A stretch of DNA of 8,795 bases, taken from contig JACNHM010000490.1 of the NCBI GenBank assembly GCA_014383605.1, positions 1 through 8,795 on the forward strand. The letters are read 5' to 3'. Origin of the DNA: Chloroflexota bacterium. GTDB taxonomy: Bacteria > Chloroflexota > Anaerolineae > UBA3071. The first letter of the stretch is position 1, and the number at the start of each line of letters is the position of its first letter. Under the pieces are notes generated by a model that worked only from the letters and a program-made list of their open reading frames with translations, made no database searches and was not told where the DNA came from. Made by a program: the position numbers and the translations under genes. Positions 6,685 to 8,795 of the stretch are shown piece after piece.

Positions 6685-6713
6685 ATTATAGTAGATGTCA
6701 GAGTAAATGTCAA
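6685..6713 (-). promoter_or_regulatory. Perfect-consensus sigma70 promoter for the helix-hairpin-helix gene
   Basis: Minus strand -35 TTGACA (6713-6708), 17-nt spacer, -10 TATAAT (6690-6685): all 12 bases match the consensus at optimal spacing. Transcription would begin near 6678, giving a leader of about 143 nt to ATG 6535. The leader includes short complementary stretches around CCCCGG and CGGTCTCTACCG. No operator is evident. Confidence 0.8.
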
Positions 6714-7048
6714 CAGGGAATACAACCATTCACTGCATCAGGGCTCAAGCAACCCTTTTGTGTTGGCCAGCGATCGCCAGATCTGTCACTCAGCAAACGG
6801 ACGTGATAAGCAGGGCTCCCCCTCCCCGACACTGCCTGCCCTTTCGATGTCATGGCCTATGAGCCCAGACGTGGCCGTCACGTGAGTGCCGGAGCTACAA
6901 TGTGTGCAGCGATGTCGCGCCCCCGAACTGTTCGCTGGGCTGGTCCGAGCAACGCTAGTGGGCCGGGAAGAGAGAGCCCCCTACCATTTGCTTAGACGGC
7001 AGAACTCCGCAGATGTCACATCAATCTCATGACCAAGGCACATAGTAA

Positions 7049-7078
7049 ATCCGCCCCTGCCACAGGCCAGGGGCGGAT
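7049..7078 (-). terminator. Hairpin terminator after the DUF5654-like gene
   Basis: Perfect 11-bp inverted repeat, atccgcccctg (7049-7059) and caggggcggat (7068-7078), with an 8-nt loop, starting 15 nt beyond the TAA at 7093-7095. On the minus strand it is followed by TTACTATG, a weak T-tract. The stem strength and position support termination, and so isolation of the next gene, which has its own promoter. Confidence 0.65.
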
Positions 7079-7092
7079 CGGGATTGCTCCGG

Positions 7093-7302
7093 TTACTTCT
7101 TCGCCCGTGCTACAGCACGGCCGATCCAGATGGTCACCAGCACGGCGAGGATGGTCACGATGATGGCATAGACCCAAGGGCCTCCGCCGATGCCCCAGCT
7201 CTGCACCCACGCTGAGATCGCATCGTTCCAGGCCAGCGCAGCGATCAGGCCAAAGGCTGCAGCGATGAGGCCGGAGATCTTGTCAAGGACTTCATTTCTC
7301 AT
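7093..7302 (-). CDS. DUF5654-like small membrane protein
   Basis: 69 residues with AGGAGG 9 nt before ATG 7302. Two hydrophobic helices (about 9-25 and 42-62) flank a short Trp/Gly-rich segment (AWNDAISAWVQSWGIGGGPW). The protein ends in a basic tail (RAVARAKK). The AAFGLIAALAWNDAI motif is what I associate with the DUF5654 family of small archaeal and bacterial membrane proteins; its function is unknown. By charge, both termini should be cytoplasmic. It lies 140 nt downstream of the repeat-tail gene and is closed by a hairpin terminator. No clear promoter of its own is visible, so it may be read from the upstream operon. Confidence 0.8.
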   Translation of the reverse strand: MRNEVLDKISGLIAAAFGLIAALAWNDAISAWVQSWGIGGGPWVYAIIVTILAVLVTIWIGRAVARAKK

Positions 7303-7393
7303 TTGGATAAACCTCCTGATGTAGATTGCGAAATCGGATAACCTTTGATGGAAGGAACCGTCTGTTTGCCTAGTACAACTGCCTGTGGTATCA

Positions 7394-7407
7394 GTTGCTT
7401 CGGCAAC
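7394..7407 (-). terminator. Small gttgc/gcaac hairpin after the repeat-tail gene
   Basis: Perfect 5-bp stem with a 4-nt loop. On the plus strand the loop is C(TTCG)G, a very stable tetraloop; on the minus strand it is CGAA. It lies 36 nt past the stop at 7443-7445 and has no T-run. It could be a weak terminator or processing site between the operon and the DUF5654-like gene. Confidence 0.3.
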
Positions 7408-7442
7408 CAGACGTCAGGCGTGACCGGCGGCCACACAGATTC

Positions 7443-7937
7443 CTAGCCGCCGAAGCTGCCACCACTTTCTATGTCGGGACTGTCGGTCCGCCCGCCAGTT
7501 TTGCGCGTGCGGTAAGGCTCGCGGGGCTTTTCCTTTTCAGGTTCCGGTTCGGGTTCCGACGGTGCCGCCTTCCCCACTTCCCCCAACTCCCACCCGTCGC
7601 TGACGGTGCGGGCGCGGCCCGGCGCGCGTGCCGTCTCCTCTCGCTCCTCGACCCTTGGCCCGCCGCCAATGCTGCCGCCGCTGCGAATCTCTGAGCTATC
7701 GTAGGCCTGCCGCTCGGGGTCGCCGCCGATGGTAGCGCCGCTATCAAAGTCCGGGCTGTCGTGGGCGCGACCACCCCGCATGCCACCGATGGAGCCACCG
7801 CTATCGAAATCGGGGCTGTCGTACGTCCCCGCTGGCGCTTCCCGCCGTTGGCGCAACCAGCGCATCACGAAGAACAGCAGGATGATGGCCCCGATCAGCA
7901 GAACGCCAAAGCAGAGCGTATTGGTGAATCCCTCCAT
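7443..7937 (-). CDS. Single-pass membrane protein with DSPDFDSGGSIGG repeats in a cytoplasmic tail
   Basis: 164 residues. GGAGG sits 9 nt before ATG 7937, and the site begins right after the stop of the preceding gene (16-nt gap), so the two are one operon. One hydrophobic helix (about 8-25) is followed by RWLRQRRE, which predicts a cytoplasmic tail. The tail is low-complexity and carries four copies of a 13-residue motif: DSPDFDSGGSIGG (40-52), DSPDFDSGATIGG (60-72), DSSEIRSGGSIGG (80-92) and DSPDIESGGSFGG (152-164). The first three are spaced exactly 20 residues apart; the fourth is the extreme C-terminus, after an acidic/proline stretch (EPEPEPEKEKP). I recognise no family. Repeated Asp-Ser-Pro and Ser-Gly-Gly-Ser sites suggest a multivalent docking or modification motif (inference). 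Confidence 0.8.
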   Translation of the reverse strand: MEGFTNTLCFGVLLIGAIILLFFVMRWLRQRREAPAGTYDSPDFDSGGSIGGMRGGRAHDSPDFDSGATIGGDPERQAYDSSEIRSGGSIGGGPRVEEREETARAPGRARTVSDGWELGEVGKAAPSEPEPEPEKEKPREPYRTRKTGGRTDSPDIESGGSFGG

Positions 7938-7953
7938 GAATTATGACCTCCCT

Positions 7954-8436
7954 CTACCGCACTGTGAATTCCACGGTCTGCACGGGGTTGCCGTTAACGT
8001 AGATCTTGCAGGCGTAGTCGCCGCTCTTGAGGACGTCAAAGTCCTTGGGCTCAATGTGGAACTCAATGTAGGTGCTGGTGTAGTCCCGATCGGCAGTGAT
8101 GGTGGGGGTATCCTCGAAAGGCTCACCATCGTAGACCCAGCGGGCATAAAAGCTGGTGCCGGCATCAATGCGCCGGGCTTCCACGACACAGTAGATGACA
8201 TCCTCGGAATCGCTGAAGGTATCTGTGACGCCCACAGGGCGATTGCCCTCGCCGATACCGCGGGCCATGACCGCTTCTCCCAGGTCCGCGCCACTGACGA
8301 TGGGCACGTTTTCCTCGATGCGCTCCTGCGCGGGACGGCTAAAGGGATTGCTGCATTGCCCGCAGATGCAAGCTCCGGCGATGATGACGACCGCCAGGGC
8401 GACGGCCAGGGTGAGGTAGCGCTTGCGCTTGTCCAT
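7954..8436 (-). CDS. Exported, possibly lipid-anchored protein with a C-terminal beta-sandwich-like domain
   Basis: 160 residues. GGAAGGA sits 9 nt before ATG 8436. A basic start (MDKRKR) and hydrophobic segment (about 8-22) lead to IAGAC at 19-23, which fits the PROSITE lipobox rule loosely (small residue at -1, C23), so lipidation is possible though a Leu at -3 is lacking. The cluster CICGQC (23-28) could instead make disulfides. After a linker of about 40 residues, the domain at about 65-160 is strand-rich, with WVYDGEPFEDT, YIEFHIEP and a closing GDYACKIYVNGNPVQTVEFTV. This looks like a small Ig/FN3-like sandwich with a final ligand-facing hairpin. I cannot name the family. It is first in the two-gene operon with the repeat-tail protein, which suggests paired action across the membrane. 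Confidence 0.75.
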   Translation of the reverse strand: MDKRKRYLTLAVALAVVIIAGACICGQCSNPFSRPAQERIEENVPIVSGADLGEAVMARGIGEGNRPVGVTDTFSDSEDVIYCVVEARRIDAGTSFYARWVYDGEPFEDTPTITADRDYTSTYIEFHIEPKDFDVLKSGDYACKIYVNGNPVQTVEFTVR

Positions 8437-8454
8437 GTTCGAAAGTCCTTCCTT

Positions 8455-8480
8455 GGATTTGTGATGAGGATTTGTGATGA
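8455..8480. repeat. 13-bp tandem repeat in the leader of the lipoprotein-like gene
   Basis: Two exact adjacent copies of ggatttgtgatga (8455-8467, 8468-8480), followed by a degenerate third (tttgacgatg). They lie 19 nt upstream of ATG 8436 next to the ribosome binding site. They could be a regulatory protein site or a recent duplication. Confidence 0.6.
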
Positions 8481-8531
8481 TTTGACGATGCAGGGGTATT
8501 TATATGCGCGCCTGTGCACGCGGAGGTGTCA

Positions 8532-8591
8532 GATGGGGGGCAGCCCCATCACTCCAACGCCGGGCCGCCGCCGGACGAAGGAGCTGCCCCC
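8532..8591 (-). terminator. Two mutually exclusive hairpins after the membrane-protein fragment
   Basis: Short stem: gatgggg (8532-8538) with ccccatc (8544-8550), loop of 5 nt. Long stem: gggggcagc (8536-8544) with gctgccccc (8583-8591), perfect over 9 bp, enclosing a ccgg-rich inner region. Both use 8536-8538 and 8544, so they compete. No T-run follows on the minus strand. They lie between the stop at 8604-8606 and ATG 8436, so termination or attenuation is possible. Confidence 0.35.
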
Positions 8592-8603
8592 GAGATAGCG
8601 TTT

Positions 8604-8795
8604 TCAGAGGCCTTCAAACCACGTGGCGAGCAGCATCAGTACAGCTGCCACCAGCATGAGCCAGAAGGCGAAGGTTCCAATGCCGAGAGCCGGCATCAGC
8701 CTAGCGTAACGGTTGTGCAACCAGAGGCCAAACCGTTCTAAACCGGCCAAAATCGGCACTTTTACAACCGAACAGCTTTGTGGTAACCTTATCGT
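8604..8795 (-). CDS. C-terminal end of a probable membrane protein (runs off the right edge)
   Basis: The minus frame is open from base 8795 to TGA at 8604-8606, 63 codons plus stop. It ends with an amphipathic ERFGLWLHNRYARLMP segment and one hydrophobic helix (about the last 30 residues), closing ATWFEGL. No start codon with a ribosome binding site is visible inside the window, so the start is probably to the right. A GTG near 8754 is possible. The following gene begins 167 nt later. I do not recognise the family, and the frame is short enough that it could be spurious. Confidence 0.45.
   Translation of the reverse strand, partial: TIRLPQSCSVVKVPILAGLERFGLWLHNRYARLMPALGIGTFAFWLMLVAAVLMLLATWFEGL

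Larger units (their letters stand above)
6536..7092. other. 557-nt gap without a convincing gene
   Basis: The left part (6536-6713) holds the ribosome binding site, a leader of about 140 nt and a consensus promoter for the helix-hairpin-helix gene. The right end (7049-7078) holds the terminator of the small membrane gene. Between them (about 6714-7048) I see no gene, tRNA or strong repeat. A 79-codon plus-strand frame at 6646-6885 has no ribosome binding site and unconvincing composition. Minus-strand frames are broken by stops, and base composition is less GC-rich than the genes. Confidence 0.6.

Noticed and set aside
6770..6777. gcgatcgc palindrome (HIP1-like)
   Set aside because: I noted it once only; HIP1 is meaningful only as a frequent motif in cyanobacteria.
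6646..6885. 79-codon plus-strand gene in the long gap
   Set aside because: No ribosome binding site, no recognisable motif, and it overlaps the consensus promoter of the neighbouring gene.
1..8795. CRISPR arrays, tRNA or rRNA genes
   Set aside because: No spaced identical repeats of CRISPR size and no tRNA-arm or rRNA signatures were seen. The regular repeats are coding (heptads, HhH, Ig-like) or short heptanucleotide arrays.

Overview
The window reads as bacterial chromosome, GC-rich (about 60% by eye), with strong GGAGG-type ribosome binding sites and sigma70-type promoters. Every gene I can support lies on the minus strand, so transcription runs from high to low coordinates. The gene content (a DUF5654-like mini membrane protein, a membrane-anchored helix-hairpin-helix array, an Ig-like stalk protein, a HerA-like ATPase with a C-terminal coiled coil) and the heptanucleotide intergenic repeats remind me of Chloroflexota (Anaerolineae and relatives). 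That placement is an impression from protein style, not something proved by the sequence.

Layout in transcription order: (a) 8795-8604, the C-terminal end of a probable membrane protein; (b) 8436-7954 and 7937-7443, a tight two-gene operon with a 16-nt gap, encoding an exported, possibly lipid-anchored protein and a single-pass membrane protein whose tail carries four copies of a DSPDFDSGGSIGG-like motif; (c) 7302-7093, a 69-residue DUF5654-like membrane protein closed by a hairpin terminator; (d) a 557-nt gap holding a perfect-consensus promoter (TTGACA-17-TATAAT at 6713-6685); (e) 6535-4676, a 619-residue membrane-anchored protein with a 23-unit proline heptad stalk and five helix-hairpin-helix modules; (f) a 212-nt gap with two hairpins and a possible extended -10 promoter; (g) 4463-3192, a membrane-anchored protein with four exported Ig-like domains, ending in LPVTG; (h) a 158-nt gap with a heptanucleotide tandem array folded into a long inverted repeat; (i) 3033-478, an 851-residue HerA/VirB4-like ATPase; (j) 334-1, the start of a transposase gene of an insertion sequence whose outer end lies near 428.

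How the genes may work together is inference. Five of the six complete genes encode proteins with a membrane segment near the N-terminus. By the positive-inside rule, two of these (the helix-hairpin-helix protein and the repeat-tail protein) face the cytoplasm, and two (Ig-like, lipoprotein-like) face outward. The only soluble enzyme is the DNA-pump-type ATPase. The set would fit an envelope-associated machine that holds or moves DNA at the membrane, but it may equally be a run of independently transcribed envelope genes. No nuclease, CRISPR, toxin or recognisable defence effector is present.
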